Below, one piece after another: positions 8,633-16,908 of a stretch of 44,083 bases of DNA. The translations under genes were made by a program, and so were the position numbers. The stretch's first letter is position 1. Each line of letters begins with the position of its first letter. Under the pieces are notes generated by a model, which was not told where the DNA came from, made no database searches, and saw only the letters and a list, made by a program, of their open reading frames with translations. This DNA is from an uncultured Lachnospiraceae bacterium (GTDB taxonomy: Bacteria > Bacillota > Clostridia > Lachnospirales > Lachnospiraceae): contig CAJUTC010000029.1 of NCBI GenBank assembly GCA_910589195.1, forward strand, positions 1-44,083, read 5' to 3'.

Positions 8633-8721
8633 TGTAAAATAGGAGTATCCCATCCCGTGTATGATTCGATTAGCTGTTTGCTAACTTACACACTGGATTG
8701 GATACTCCATTTCATTTTACA
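8633..8721. repeat. 89-bp long imperfect palindrome
   Basis: Outer arms TGTAAAAT (8633-8640) and ATTTTACA (8714-8721) enclose 14-bp arms GGAGTATCCCATCC (8642-8655) and GGATTGGATACTCC (8695-8708) with one mismatch, and a small inner hairpin TTAGC/GCTAA. It lies between the glcT stop and the right switch site. It may terminate ptsG-glcT transcription, insulate the switch, or be a small MITE-like element. No strong T-tract follows on the minus strand. Confidence 0.6.
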
Positions 8722-8774
8722 CATTTCTCTTGTCCATGACCCGCAAACTATGCTGGTCTTTATCTGCCATTTTC

Positions 8775-9599
8775 TCACAGCCGCAGCCGTTCCATATGGA
8801 TTGCCAGATGCCCCACCGCCTCCTTTGGAACTGGCCTGTTTAATTCCTTTCCGATTTCCCCGCAAATCTGCCCTGCCAGGCGGTAAGACCGGGGAAACTG
8901 GGTTCTTGCGTATTGATCCATATCAAGTGGAATCAGTTCCCCATTGCGGATCCGGGAAAGCAGATAGCGCAGATGTGCCATAAAACGCTCAAATAAAACG
9001 GATTCCGGATCTAAAGTTACATCCATGCCTTCTTCTGCCATAGCAGCTACCCGTTTCATCAGTGTCACCATATGAAGTGCTTCCTCCGGCTTTTCATCCA
9101 TCCTGCCGGCATGGATGTGAAGGGCAATATATCCTACCTCATCTTCGCACAGCATACAGCCAAATGATTTCTCTATCATAGCCTGGCTTTTCTTCGCAAT
9201 CTGATACTCTTCCGGATAAAGAATACGGATATCCGCATGAAATGGGTTTTTCAGCAGGATTCCATGCTGCATCCGCTCTACCGCTACAGCAATATGATCC
9301 GCTAAAGGGATCAGGATATTGGGGTTTATTTCTCCCAATTCCTGGCGGGCCACATCCACGATGGTTCCGGCCAGCTCCAAAAAAGCCGGATCCATGCCGC
9401 TTAATACTTGGCGTCCTGTTCGTTTCTTTTCTTCCCTATCCACGATGGCATAACGTTTTGTATTTTCGTCCCGCTGAAACCGCTCGTTTACGTGCTTTCC
9501 GAAGCCAATGCCGCTCCCCAGCAAAATCGCTTCTTCTTTGCGTTTCATATCGTAAACCAGAACCCCATTATTATTCAGCACTTTAATCACACGGTACAT
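8775..9599 (-). CDS. glcT: PRD-containing transcription antiterminator (LicT/GlcT family)
   Basis: This 274-residue RNA-binding antiterminator has the three family parts: a co-antiterminator domain at the N-terminus (MYRVIKVLNNNGVLVYD, then GSGIGFGKHV) and two PTS-regulation domains. The conserved phosphorylatable His residues are visible: His102 (ADHIAVAV) and His161/163 (LHIHAGR) in PRD1, His209 (FMAHLRY) and His268 (LAIHMERL) in PRD2. Family members bind a RAT hairpin in the leader mRNA and prevent termination when the cognate PTS permease is transporting. It lies 85 bp downstream of ptsG, whose leader holds a GlcT-type RAT (12180-12210), so the pair should form a self-contained loop. The name glcT rests on that RAT and partner; LicT-like specificity is the alternative. 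Confidence 0.9.
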   Translation of the reverse strand: MYRVIKVLNNNGVLVYDMKRKEEAILLGSGIGFGKHVNERFQRDENTKRYAIVDREEKKRTGRQVLSGMDPAFLELAGTIVDVARQELGEINPNILIPLADHIAVAVERMQHGILLKNPFHADIRILYPEEYQIAKKSQAMIEKSFGCMLCEDEVGYIALHIHAGRMDEKPEEALHMVTLMKRVAAMAEEGMDVTLDPESVLFERFMAHLRYLLSRIRNGELIPLDMDQYARTQFPRSYRLAGQICGEIGKELNRPVPKEAVGHLAIHMERLRL

Positions 9600-9684
9600 C
9601 CTTATCCCCCGCCTTCCAGTATTTTCAATCTCCCCTGCTTTGCCTTTCTTACATGTTCTCCCGCTGCCGGAAACGAAAGCCTGA

Positions 9685-11967
9685 TCATGGCATCAGCAAT
9701 TCTGCCCCTTTTTCTAACGCCTTAACATCCTTTTCTACCACCAAAATCGAAGAACCTTCTGGCAATGCGGTATAAATAATCATACAAGCCTCTGAAACCG
9801 CATGCTCCTTTACATAAGCCAGATCAAATTCCATCAAAAGATCCCCTTTCTTTACGGAATCCCCGTCTTTTACAAAGGTTTCAAAGCCTTTTCCCTCCAG
9901 CTTTACGGTATCCACTCCGATATGGAGCATAAACTCTATCCCGTCTTTTGACTTCAGACCTATGGCATGTTTTGTGGGGAATACGAACGCTACTTCACCG
10001 TCGCATGGCGCTAAGACCTGGCCGTTTACTGGCATAACCATAAAACCGTCGCCAATCATTTTTTTTGCAAAGGTTTCATCCGGCGCATGCTCGATGGATT
10101 CTACATGACCGTTAAACGGACTGTACAGCAGAATCCGGTTTTTGCTTTCTGGATGGCCTGAACCGTTATTTTTCTCAGATTGTGCACTTCCATTTCCTTC
10201 TTCCTGTACATTCGATTCCGCTGTCGCCTCATCCTCTCCGGTTTTACTTGAGGCATTATCTTCTTCGTGATATTCGATATCAGGAGCATACTCCATATAG
10301 GCTACCAGATTCGCTTTAATATTGGGAACCGTAGGGCCATAAATAACTTGGATGCCCTGTCCTTTCCGGATTACCCCTGCCGCTCCAGTTTTCTTTAAAA
10401 TTTCCTCGCTGACTAATTCTGGTTTATTTACTGTACACCGCAGCCGGGTAATACAGCAGTCCACGTCTGCCACATTTTTCTTTCCGCCAAGACCATTTAA
10501 AATCATCTGAGAGCGCATATTCTCAGGAGAATTTCCATCTTTTGCGTCAGACCCTTTGCCAGCGGCTTTTTTTGCGTTTACATCGCTCCTTACATACAGC
10601 TTCACTTCTTCATTTTCATCACGTCCTGGAGTTTTTAAATCAAACTTCAAAATCAGGAATTGGAACAGTAGGAAATATACCGCAAAATACGCTACGCCTA
10701 CCACCGGGATCCAGTACCAACTGGTTTTTGAGGCTCCCGGCAAGATCCCAAACAACACGAAATCGATAATACCGCCGGAAAATGTCATGCCGACTCCCAC
10801 ATTTAAAATATGCATCAGCATATAAGCAGCTCCCGCCAGTACGCTGTGGACGGCGTACAGAAACGGTGCCACAAAGATAAATGTAAATTCAATAGGTTCT
10901 GTAATGCCGGTAAGCATGGCTGTTAATGCCGCGGATAAAAGAAGGCCTCCGGCAGCCTGGCGTTTTTCTGGCCTGGCGGTTCGGTACATGGCCAGCGCCG
11001 CTCCTGGAAGTCCAAAAATCATAAATGGAAATTTTCCGGTCATAAACCGTGTTCCAGGATTTACACTGAAATGGGTGATTTCACCCACATTGGCCAACTG
11101 TGCGAAGAAGATATTCTGGGCGCCATATACCATTTGGCCTGCCACCTCTAACTGGCCGCCCACTGCCGTCTGCCAGAATGGCATATAAAACACATGATGA
11201 AGGCCAAAGGGAATTAACGCACGTTCAATAATACCATAAATCCAGGTTCCCGCATATCCGGAACTATTGACCAGCGCTCCCAGGCCGTAAATCCCGCTTT
11301 GAATCACAGGCCATATAAAATACATTCCGATCCCCACAAATATATATACCAAGCTGGATATAATTGGTACAAACCGGGTTCCTCCAAAAAACGAAACAAC
11401 CTGTGGAAGCTGGATATTGTAATACTTATTATGCAGGGCCGCTACTCCAAGACCCACAATCACGCCGCCGAATACTCCCATCTGCAAGGAGCTAATCCCA
11501 AGCACCATGGTAACGGAGCCTTCCAGCATCCCGGATGTTTGCTCTGCGGCACTGACCAGATTTGATAAAGAAGCGCCGGAACCATCCAATACTTGGGAAG
11601 CCGTCACTACTTTACCAGACAGCAAAAGCATGGCATGAATTGCGGTATGCATAATAAAAAACGCAATTACACTGGCTAACGCCGCCACCTCTTTTTCCTT
11701 TTTTGCCATTCCCACCGCAACCCCAATCGCAAACAAAAGAGGAAGATTTTCAAAAACCACATTTCCACAACTATTTAAAATATTCAGGAACCCATTTAAT
11801 ATGGTTCCAGAGCCAAGGATGGCTTCCAGATGATAAGTACGAATCATCGTTTCATTGGTAAAGGAACCGCCGATTCCCAAAAGCAGTCCTGCTACCGGAA
11901 GAATTGCGATAGGAAGCATAAAGGAACGTCCTACCCGCTGCAACACACCAAAAATCTTGTCCTTCAC
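9685..11967 (-). CDS. ptsG: PTS glucose-type transporter, EIICBA
   Basis: A 760-residue membrane PTS permease that imports and phosphorylates a hexose, probably glucose. The EIIC membrane part (about 1-440) has GRSFMLPIAILPVAGLLLG, FGLHHVFYMPFW and GITEPIEF. EIIB (about 485-560) has the phospho-Cys505 in CCITRLR, and EIIA (about 615-755) has the phospho-His682 in LHIGVDTV with partner His667. A Ser/Glu-rich linker (about 566-610) joins B and A. The order C-B-A is that of Firmicute PtsG; NagE-type N-acetylglucosamine permeases share it, so glucose is supported mainly by the GlcT-like RAT and regulator. It has its own promoter (12220-12248) and is followed by glcT. Confidence 0.93.
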   Translation of the reverse strand: MKDKIFGVLQRVGRSFMLPIAILPVAGLLLGIGGSFTNETMIRTYHLEAILGSGTILNGFLNILNSCGNVVFENLPLLFAIGVAVGMAKKEKEVAALASVIAFFIMHTAIHAMLLLSGKVVTASQVLDGSGASLSNLVSAAEQTSGMLEGSVTMVLGISSLQMGVFGGVIVGLGVAALHNKYYNIQLPQVVSFFGGTRFVPIISSLVYIFVGIGMYFIWPVIQSGIYGLGALVNSSGYAGTWIYGIIERALIPFGLHHVFYMPFWQTAVGGQLEVAGQMVYGAQNIFFAQLANVGEITHFSVNPGTRFMTGKFPFMIFGLPGAALAMYRTARPEKRQAAGGLLLSAALTAMLTGITEPIEFTFIFVAPFLYAVHSVLAGAAYMLMHILNVGVGMTFSGGIIDFVLFGILPGASKTSWYWIPVVGVAYFAVYFLLFQFLILKFDLKTPGRDENEEVKLYVRSDVNAKKAAGKGSDAKDGNSPENMRSQMILNGLGGKKNVADVDCCITRLRCTVNKPELVSEEILKKTGAAGVIRKGQGIQVIYGPTVPNIKANLVAYMEYAPDIEYHEEDNASSKTGEDEATAESNVQEEGNGSAQSEKNNGSGHPESKNRILLYSPFNGHVESIEHAPDETFAKKMIGDGFMVMPVNGQVLAPCDGEVAFVFPTKHAIGLKSKDGIEFMLHIGVDTVKLEGKGFETFVKDGDSVKKGDLLMEFDLAYVKEHAVSEACMIIYTALPEGSSILVVEKDVKALEKGAELLMP

Positions 11968-12125
11968 TTTCTTACCTTCTTTCTTTATAATGAGTAATTA
12001 GAAACATTTGCAAGAAATCTGCCAATCCACGCCTGGCCTGTCTGACATCTAACAAAGTTCCTCCAATCCATGTTGCCCAATCTGCCTGAATTTGGTATGG
12101 CCGCACGATCGGTCACATGCACAGC

Positions 12126-12185
12126 AAAAAGGCATAAACTCCCTATCTACAGCCTTATTTGCCATATCATAGATAGTTTATGCCT
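12126..12185 (-). terminator. Conditional terminator in ptsG leader
   Basis: On the minus strand AGGCATAAACTATCT pairs with AGATAG(GG)AGTTTATGCCT and is followed by TTTTTG. The upstream foot (12180-12185) overlaps the RAT, so RAT folding and terminator folding exclude each other, as in B. subtilis ptsG and bgl leaders. Confidence 0.8.
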
Positions 12186-12210
12186 GATATCCATTTCTTA
12201 TCAGTAACAC
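12180..12210 (-). promoter_or_regulatory. Ribonucleic antiterminator (RAT), GlcT type
   Basis: The minus-strand leader reads GTGTTACTGAT...ATCAGGCAT, with the same conserved blocks as the GlcT target of B. subtilis ptsG (from memory). It lies directly after the predicted transcription start and overlaps the terminator stem. The GlcT/LicT-like protein encoded at 8775-9599 is the likely ligand. Confidence 0.75.
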
Positions 12211-12219
12211 ACTGTGCAC

Positions 12220-12248
12220 AGTATAGGTGAAATCTGATTTTTTGTCAA
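12220..12248 (-). promoter_or_regulatory. ptsG: Sigma-A promoter of ptsG-glcT
   Basis: TTGACA (12243-12248) and TATACT (12220-12225) on the minus strand are separated by 17 bp. Predicted transcription begins near 12213, just ahead of the RAT. The stretch 12249-12416 further upstream is AT-rich with T-tracts after the AEC gene and shows nothing else I can support. Confidence 0.88.
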
Positions 12249-12416
12249 TAAAAAATCTTAAAAAAGACAAGATTTATCTATATTTACAAATTTCTTTTCC
12301 GTTTTTTTATGCACTTTGCATATAAACGCAGCCTTCCCTTATAAAATTAAAACCGTTTCCATACTTCCGCCGAAAACCACGCACAAAAAAATTCCAAAAA
12401 TGGTTTCTCCATCCTT

Positions 12417-13328
12417 TTAAAACAGCATACACCAAACAGGAAGGCTTACCAAGGTCATGGCCGTAGAAAATACCACGCATTTACTGGCAAATACCGTATC
12501 TCCATGATATTTGGCAGCTAGAACGGTAGTCATGCAGGCTGCGGGCATGGCCGTTAGCAGCACCGCAACTCCCATAACAAGTCGGTCAATCCCGGCCAAG
12601 CGGCATCCGACAAAAATAATTCCTGGAAGAATCGCCAATCGGATTATGGTATACCGTAAAATCCCCCAGGAAAACATAGATTTGATATCGGTCACATCTG
12701 CCAAAATCATTCCCACCATCAGCATGGAAAGCGGCGTGCTGCAGCTTCCCAGGGAAGAGGCCGTCTTTTCAATGAATTCTGGAATGGGGGGATCCACAAA
12801 CATTAGGAACAATCCCACAAACACAGCAATGATACACGGATGGGTCAGAACCTTTTTTACCAATTCCTTCCGATCCGGGGCATCTGTAAACAACGTGATT
12901 CCTGCTGACCACATAACAATCCGCTGAGGGATCAAAAATACCGACGCATACATAAGGCCAGTGGCCCCAAATACGCTTTCCGCAATAGGATTTCCCATAA
13001 AACCGCCATTGGAACATACGGTAGCGTACTGAAGCACTCGCTTTGTTGATTCCGGATATTGGCGATAAAGAACCTGGCTTAATGCCCAGGCAACCCCCTG
13101 GATCACCCAAGCCACCACAAACCCTATGCCCAGATTCCCCAATGTTTCTCTGTCAATATCAATCCGGAAGGAGAGAGCGATATTACAAGGAAGGATCACA
13201 TAAATAATCAAATCAGTCAGCATCCCCTGTGCCTCATCTGGAAGCAGTTTAAACTTCCTGATAGCAATTCCGATCCCTGCCAGCAAAAACAGAGTCCCCT
13301 GCAGCGTCATAAGTTCAGTAATATCCAT
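12417..13328 (-). CDS. AEC-family (auxin efflux carrier-like) transporter
   Basis: This ~303-residue integral membrane protein has about ten hydrophobic segments arranged as two five-helix halves. ITELMTLQGTLFLLAGIGIAIRK opens helix 1, VCSNGGFMGNPIA is the Asn/Gly-Pro crossover motif of AEC carriers, and the C-terminal half has MLMVGMILAD and AMPAACMTTVLAAKYHGD. In bacteria AEC proteins often carry malate or other small organic anions. Lying 33 bp after glycerate kinase, it is likely the organic-acid carrier of the sugar-acid module. I chose the ATG at 13328 (GGAGG 11 nt upstream) over 13337, where the SD is only 2 nt away. Substrate is unknown. Confidence 0.87.
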   Translation of the reverse strand: MDITELMTLQGTLFLLAGIGIAIRKFKLLPDEAQGMLTDLIIYVILPCNIALSFRIDIDRETLGNLGIGFVVAWVIQGVAWALSQVLYRQYPESTKRVLQYATVCSNGGFMGNPIAESVFGATGLMYASVFLIPQRIVMWSAGITLFTDAPDRKELVKKVLTHPCIIAVFVGLFLMFVDPPIPEFIEKTASSLGSCSTPLSMLMVGMILADVTDIKSMFSWGILRYTIIRLAILPGIIFVGCRLAGIDRLVMGVAVLLTAMPAACMTTVLAAKYHGDTVFASKCVVFSTAMTLVSLPVWCMLF

Positions 13329-13370
13329 GTGGCCCATTTCCTCCGAATTTTTGAAAGCACTCTTTGCTTG

Positions 13371-14516
13371 TTATCTCTCTGTAACCGCCATTCCAACCTT
13401 TAGGAACCGGAACATTCTGTCTGCCGCGCTTTTGTACAGTTCCTGGGCACGTTCTAAGGCTTCCTCAAGCTCCATGGCTCCATTAATGGTGGGGATAATA
13501 CTTTCTACACCAAACTCATAAATCTTTTCTGCACCTTTTCCCATGCCGCCTACAATGGCAACCGCAGGAATCCCTTTCTTTTTACAGCGCATCCCGATCC
13601 CACTTGGAACCTTTCCGAAAGCAGACTGCCAGTCAATCCGCCCCTCCCCAGTTACCACCACGTCAACGCCTTCCAGCATCTGGTCAAAGTCGATTAAATC
13701 AAGAACGGTTTCAATCCCGGATTTTAAGGCTGCGTGTAAAAAGCCGCAGACAGCAGCCCCTAATCCTCCTGCCGCGCCTGCTCCTGGCAAATGGTCAATA
13801 TCCATATTAAGAGCCTTCCCCACTGCCTGGGCATAGGACTTCATTCCCGCTTCCAGTTCATCTAAGATTTCCGGGGTGCCACCTTTTTGCTTTCCGAAGG
13901 TATATGTTGCCCCGTCAGGCCCGGTTAAGGGGTTATTTACATCACACATTACAGTAAAGGAAGTTTCCTTTACAGCCGGATGAATGCCGCTTATATCCAC
14001 ATCCGCTACCTTTGCCAGGTCCGAACCAATTCCCTTTAATTCATTGCCTTCCTTGTCAAAAAATTTTACGCCCAGAGCAGCCATGGCTCCCATGCCGCCG
14101 TCATTTGTGGCGCTTCCTCCCAGAGCAATGGAAATATTCCGAAACCCTTTATCCAATGCGTCCTTAATCAGCTCTCCTGTTCCGTAAGTAGTGGTATGTA
14201 GTGGGTTACGCAGGTGGGAAGGCACCATCGGCAGGCCGGAGGCGGCTGCCATTTCGATAATTGCGCTGTCCTCATTGATTTTGCCGTACACAGCTTTCGT
14301 TTCTTCCATCATCGGGCCATGTACCGGCACTTCAATCAGCGTTCCCTTGGTCATGGCAATTACAGCATCCACTGTGCCTTCACCACCGTCTGCTATTAAG
14401 GTTCCTGCTGTTTCACAGCCTGGGAACACTTCCTTTGCTGATTGGGTCAACAGTTCAATGATGGTTTCTGAAGATAATGTTCCTTTAAAAGAGTCAGACG
14501 CAAATAAAAATTTCAT
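13371..14516 (-). CDS. garK: Glycerate 2-kinase
   Basis: The protein (381 aa) is of the GarK/GlxK family, which phosphorylates D-glycerate to 2-phosphoglycerate using ATP. The N-terminal SDSFKGTLSS (Asp8, Lys11), IADGGEGTVDA, ALGGSATNDGGMGAMAALG and VTGEGRIDWQSAFGKVP blocks are all family signatures. It completes the lower part of a sugar-acid route with GarR, feeding glycolysis. It has a separate candidate promoter (14703-14732) and a long structured leader (14569-14704). The AEC gene follows at 33 bp. Confidence 0.94.
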   Translation of the reverse strand: MKFLFASDSFKGTLSSETIIELLTQSAKEVFPGCETAGTLIADGGEGTVDAVIAMTKGTLIEVPVHGPMMEETKAVYGKINEDSAIIEMAAASGLPMVPSHLRNPLHTTTYGTGELIKDALDKGFRNISIALGGSATNDGGMGAMAALGVKFFDKEGNELKGIGSDLAKVADVDISGIHPAVKETSFTVMCDVNNPLTGPDGATYTFGKQKGGTPEILDELEAGMKSYAQAVGKALNMDIDHLPGAGAAGGLGAAVCGFLHAALKSGIETVLDLIDFDQMLEGVDVVVTGEGRIDWQSAFGKVPSGIGMRCKKKGIPAVAIVGGMGKGAEKIYEFGVESIIPTINGAMELEEALERAQELYKSAADRMFRFLKVGMAVTER

Positions 14517-14568
14517 GATAACAAATACCCTCCTGTTCTTTTTCCTTATTTTCCCTGCACTATTAATA

Positions 14569-14704
14569 AGAATCTGCCTGTGGCAGATTCTCCGCCTGCG
14601 GCGGGTCGCTTCGGCGGCATAATTCCTCTCCGCCGCAGTGCGATCCTGCCCGGAGGGCTTTTTGTATCATAGGGAAGTTCGGCGAACTTTCCTATGATAC
14701 AAAA
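14569..14704. repeat. Multi-hairpin element in the garK leader
   Basis: At least three inverted repeats are nested here. AGAATCTGCC (14569-14578) pairs with GGCAGATTCT (14582-14591). CTGCGGCGG (14596-14604) pairs with CCGCCGCAG (14630-14638). A 45-bp near-perfect palindrome has 21-bp arms at 14660-14680 and 14684-14704 (one mismatch, T4/A4 ends). The middle is GC-rich unlike its surroundings. It looks like a small dispersed repetitive element that has become the 5' leader of garK; a regulatory leader RNA is the alternative. Confidence 0.65.
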
Positions 14705-14732
14705 TATAACATACCTTGCATATTGAAATCAA
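14703..14732 (-). promoter_or_regulatory. garK: Candidate promoter for garK and AEC gene
   Basis: TTGATT (14727-14732) and TATATT (14703-14708) on the minus strand are 18 bp apart. The -10 abuts the end of the 45-bp palindrome, so transcription would begin inside it. Since a terminator follows the aldolase gene, a separate promoter is expected here. Confidence 0.55.
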
Positions 14733-14803
14733 CAAGTTCGCGCTGGATTTCCATCGAAAGCAGTTAGAATCCCAACATATAAAGATCTGCCTTTTATAGC
14801 CGC

Positions 14804-14831
14804 AAAAAGAATCCTGCTGCGCAGGATTCTT
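14804..14831 (-). terminator. Rho-independent terminator after the DapA-family gene
   Basis: AAGAATCCTGC and GCAGGATTCTT (14807-14817, 14821-14831) form an 11-bp perfect stem with a 3-nt loop. On the minus strand a TTTTT run follows. It begins 5 bp after the aldolase gene stop. Confidence 0.88.
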
Positions 14832-14835
14832 CGTA

Positions 14836-15735
14836 TTAAATCAGTCCAGCCTTCTGCATCTCCGACTTAATCTTATCCAAAACAGGGCCTTCTGGAGTAG
14901 GCAGGTTAGGTGTATAGGGAACGCCGATATCACGTCCTCTTAAGTTTGCCATGTCCTTAGCCGCTACCGGGAAGCTTGCCCCATCCATAGACAGCCTTAC
15001 CGGATTTAATTTAAACTGTGCTTCCAGGGAGCCTTCCAAATCGCCAGCTACGTACTTGTTGTATACATCCGTAATCAGCTCTGGCATAAAATTAGCCGCG
15101 GTGCACACACCGCCTACCGCCCCGTGGCACATGGAAGCGTACAGCAAGGTATCTTTTCCGCCGAACACTTTAAAGTTTACATCCCGGTTTCTGCGGATAA
15201 ATTCAGACGTCTGGGTAATATCGCCGCTGGTATCCTTCATACCTACAATATTGGGAACTTGATGGGCTAATTTCTCTACTAAATCGGCTGATAAGGTATA
15301 ACCTACACGGCCAGGATTATTGTAAAGCAGCACTGGAGTCTGTGGAATGGCGTCGGCAATCGTCTTAAAATGCAAGAACAGTTCGCCCTTGGTCGGCTTC
15401 AAAAACATGGGCTGCAAAATCGAAACGCTTGCGGCGCCGTTCGCAACCGCCATCCTTGCCAGCCTTACTGCCTTTTTGGTGCTGATGGCTCCGATTCCGA
15501 AATAAATCGGCACCCGGCCCGCCGCCTGGTCTACCACAATCTTTAAGCCCCGCTCCATCTCATCTTCTTCAATTACATAAAATTCTCCGTTGCTCCCGTA
15601 TAAAAGGATGCCGGTAACCCCGCCGTTAATCACATAGTCAACCTGCTCACGGATTTTCTCCTCATCAATCAGCTCATCCCCATCGATTGGAGTGATCATC
15701 GGCACCACTACGCCTTTAATGAATTCAATATTCAT
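14836..15735 (-). CDS. DapA-family aldolase/dehydratase, probably for a keto-deoxy sugar acid
   Basis: This 299-residue class I (Schiff-base) aldolase-fold protein has Lys167 in VGMKDTSGD and the catalytic Tyr138 in LLYNNPGR. The carboxylate-binding loop is GSNGE (47-51) rather than the GTTGE of true dihydrodipicolinate synthase, which points away from lysine biosynthesis. Next to GarR and GarK, the fitting role is cleavage of a 2-keto-3-deoxy or 5-keto-4-deoxy sugar acid to pyruvate and tartronate semialdehyde; this is inference, and 5-keto-4-deoxyglucarate dehydratase or N-acetylneuraminate-lyase-like activity are alternatives. GGGGGAG lies 7 nt before the ATG. A strong terminator follows. 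Confidence 0.85.
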   Translation of the reverse strand: MNIEFIKGVVVPMITPIDGDELIDEEKIREQVDYVINGGVTGILLYGSNGEFYVIEEDEMERGLKIVVDQAAGRVPIYFGIGAISTKKAVRLARMAVANGAASVSILQPMFLKPTKGELFLHFKTIADAIPQTPVLLYNNPGRVGYTLSADLVEKLAHQVPNIVGMKDTSGDITQTSEFIRRNRDVNFKVFGGKDTLLYASMCHGAVGGVCTAANFMPELITDVYNKYVAGDLEGSLEAQFKLNPVRLSMDGASFPVAAKDMANLRGRDIGVPYTPNLPTPEGPVLDKIKSEMQKAGLI

Positions 15736-15766
15736 GAACGTTCTCCCCCATATCCTTATTCAGTAA

Positions 15767-15849
15767 GATGCTGTAAAACCAGAATCTTCCGGGTAGTTCC
15801 ATCAGACAATCTTTCACAATCTGTGAAAAGCAAGCAGTTTTACAGCATC
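15767..15849. repeat. 83-bp inverted-repeat element between garR and the aldolase gene
   Basis: GATGCTGTAAAAC (15767-15779) and GTTTTACAGCATC (15837-15849) are perfect 13-bp arms around a 57-bp centre that itself holds TTTCACA/TGTGAAA. In the garR-aldolase mRNA it would fold into a stem separating the two coding regions, perhaps adjusting relative expression; a MITE-like remnant is the alternative. Confidence 0.65.
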
Positions 15850-15864
15850 CCCAGCCTGCCATGA

Positions 15865-16746
15865 TTATTCTACTGTTACATTCCCGATTTTTTCATAGAA
15901 CTTAACTAAGCTGGAATGATCTTCCTTCTCATAACCGTCAGCCTTTAATGCCTGCATCATTTCCATTAATTGCCCGGTTAACGGTACGGGAGCCGCGATT
16001 GCATGGGCAGCATTCAGCGCATTTGTTAAATCCTTAATATGAAGTTCAATGCGGAAACCTGGCTTAAAGTTTCTGGATAACATCATAGGGGCCTTTGCGT
16101 CCATAACGGTGGAGCCTGCAAGACCGCCCCGGATTGCCTGGTATACTAATTCCGGATTGGTTCCTGCCTTCTTCGCAAATGCCAGAGCCTCTCCTACTGC
16201 CGCGATATTAACGGCTACTACAATCTGGTTTGCCAGCTTCGCAACGTTTCCGGAACCTAACTCGCCTACGTATACCACAGAGCCTGCCATAACCATCAGC
16301 ATGTCATAGTATTTATCAAATAATTCTTTCTCACCGCCTACCATTACCGATAAGGTTCCGTCAATGGCTTTTGGCTCACCGCCGGATACCGGGGCGTCTA
16401 ACATCTTAATGCCTTTCTTTGCCAAATCAGCGCCGATCTTCTTAGATTCTACTGGATCGATGGAACTCATATCAATCAGTACACTTCCCTCATGGGCTCC
16501 GTCCGCAATTCCGTTTTCTCCTAATGCTACCGAACGAACATGAGGGGAATTTGGAAGCATGGTAATGACTACATCACATTCCTTGGCAACCTCAGCTCCG
16601 TTTGCCGCTTCCTTTGCGCCCATTGCTACCAGCTCGGCAACTGCATCTTTATTGAAATCGCAGACTACCAGCTCGTTTCCAGCCTTTACTAAGTTCTTGC
16701 TCATTGGTTTTCCCATGATGCCTAATCCGATAAATCCGATTTTCAT
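15865..16746 (-). CDS. garR: Tartronate semialdehyde reductase (2-hydroxy-3-oxopropionate reductase)
   Basis: A 293-residue beta-hydroxyacid dehydrogenase that reduces tartronate semialdehyde to D-glycerate with NAD(P)H. The N-terminus IGFIGLGIMGKPMSKNL carries the GxGxxG nucleotide site and the substrate loop. DAPVSGGEPKAIDGTL (117-132) and the catalytic Lys170 in SGNVAKLANQI are the family signatures. The beta-hydroxyisobutyrate dehydrogenase relatives share these, but GarK and the aldolase nearby favour GarR. It is first in its operon, behind a sigma-A promoter at 16851-16879. Confidence 0.92.
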   Translation of the reverse strand: MKIGFIGLGIMGKPMSKNLVKAGNELVVCDFNKDAVAELVAMGAKEAANGAEVAKECDVVITMLPNSPHVRSVALGENGIADGAHEGSVLIDMSSIDPVESKKIGADLAKKGIKMLDAPVSGGEPKAIDGTLSVMVGGEKELFDKYYDMLMVMAGSVVYVGELGSGNVAKLANQIVVAVNIAAVGEALAFAKKAGTNPELVYQAIRGGLAGSTVMDAKAPMMLSRNFKPGFRIELHIKDLTNALNAAHAIAAPVPLTGQLMEMMQALKADGYEKEDHSSLVKFYEKIGNVTVE

Positions 16747-16850
16747 TTTTCATTACCTCTCTTTTTTTATTTTCGGCTTTTGGAAGCCGCCCTTTGTGGA
16801 ACAGGTTCGGAATTCAGGTCAGTTCATTCCGGCTCCGTTCTGATGATGCC

Positions 16851-16879
16851 AGTATATCGGATTCTTGTCCCTCATTCAA
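16851..16879 (-). promoter_or_regulatory. garR: Sigma-A promoter of the garR operon
   Basis: TTGAAT (16874-16879) and TATACT (16851-16856) on the minus strand are 17 bp apart, about 100 bp before the garR ATG. I looked for a sigma-54 -24/-12 (GG-N10-GC) motif, expected if the regulator upstream were a normal enhancer-binding protein, and found none. Confidence 0.8.
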
Positions 16880-16908
16880 TGGTATTCCTCCATAAATTTT
16901 TCTATATT

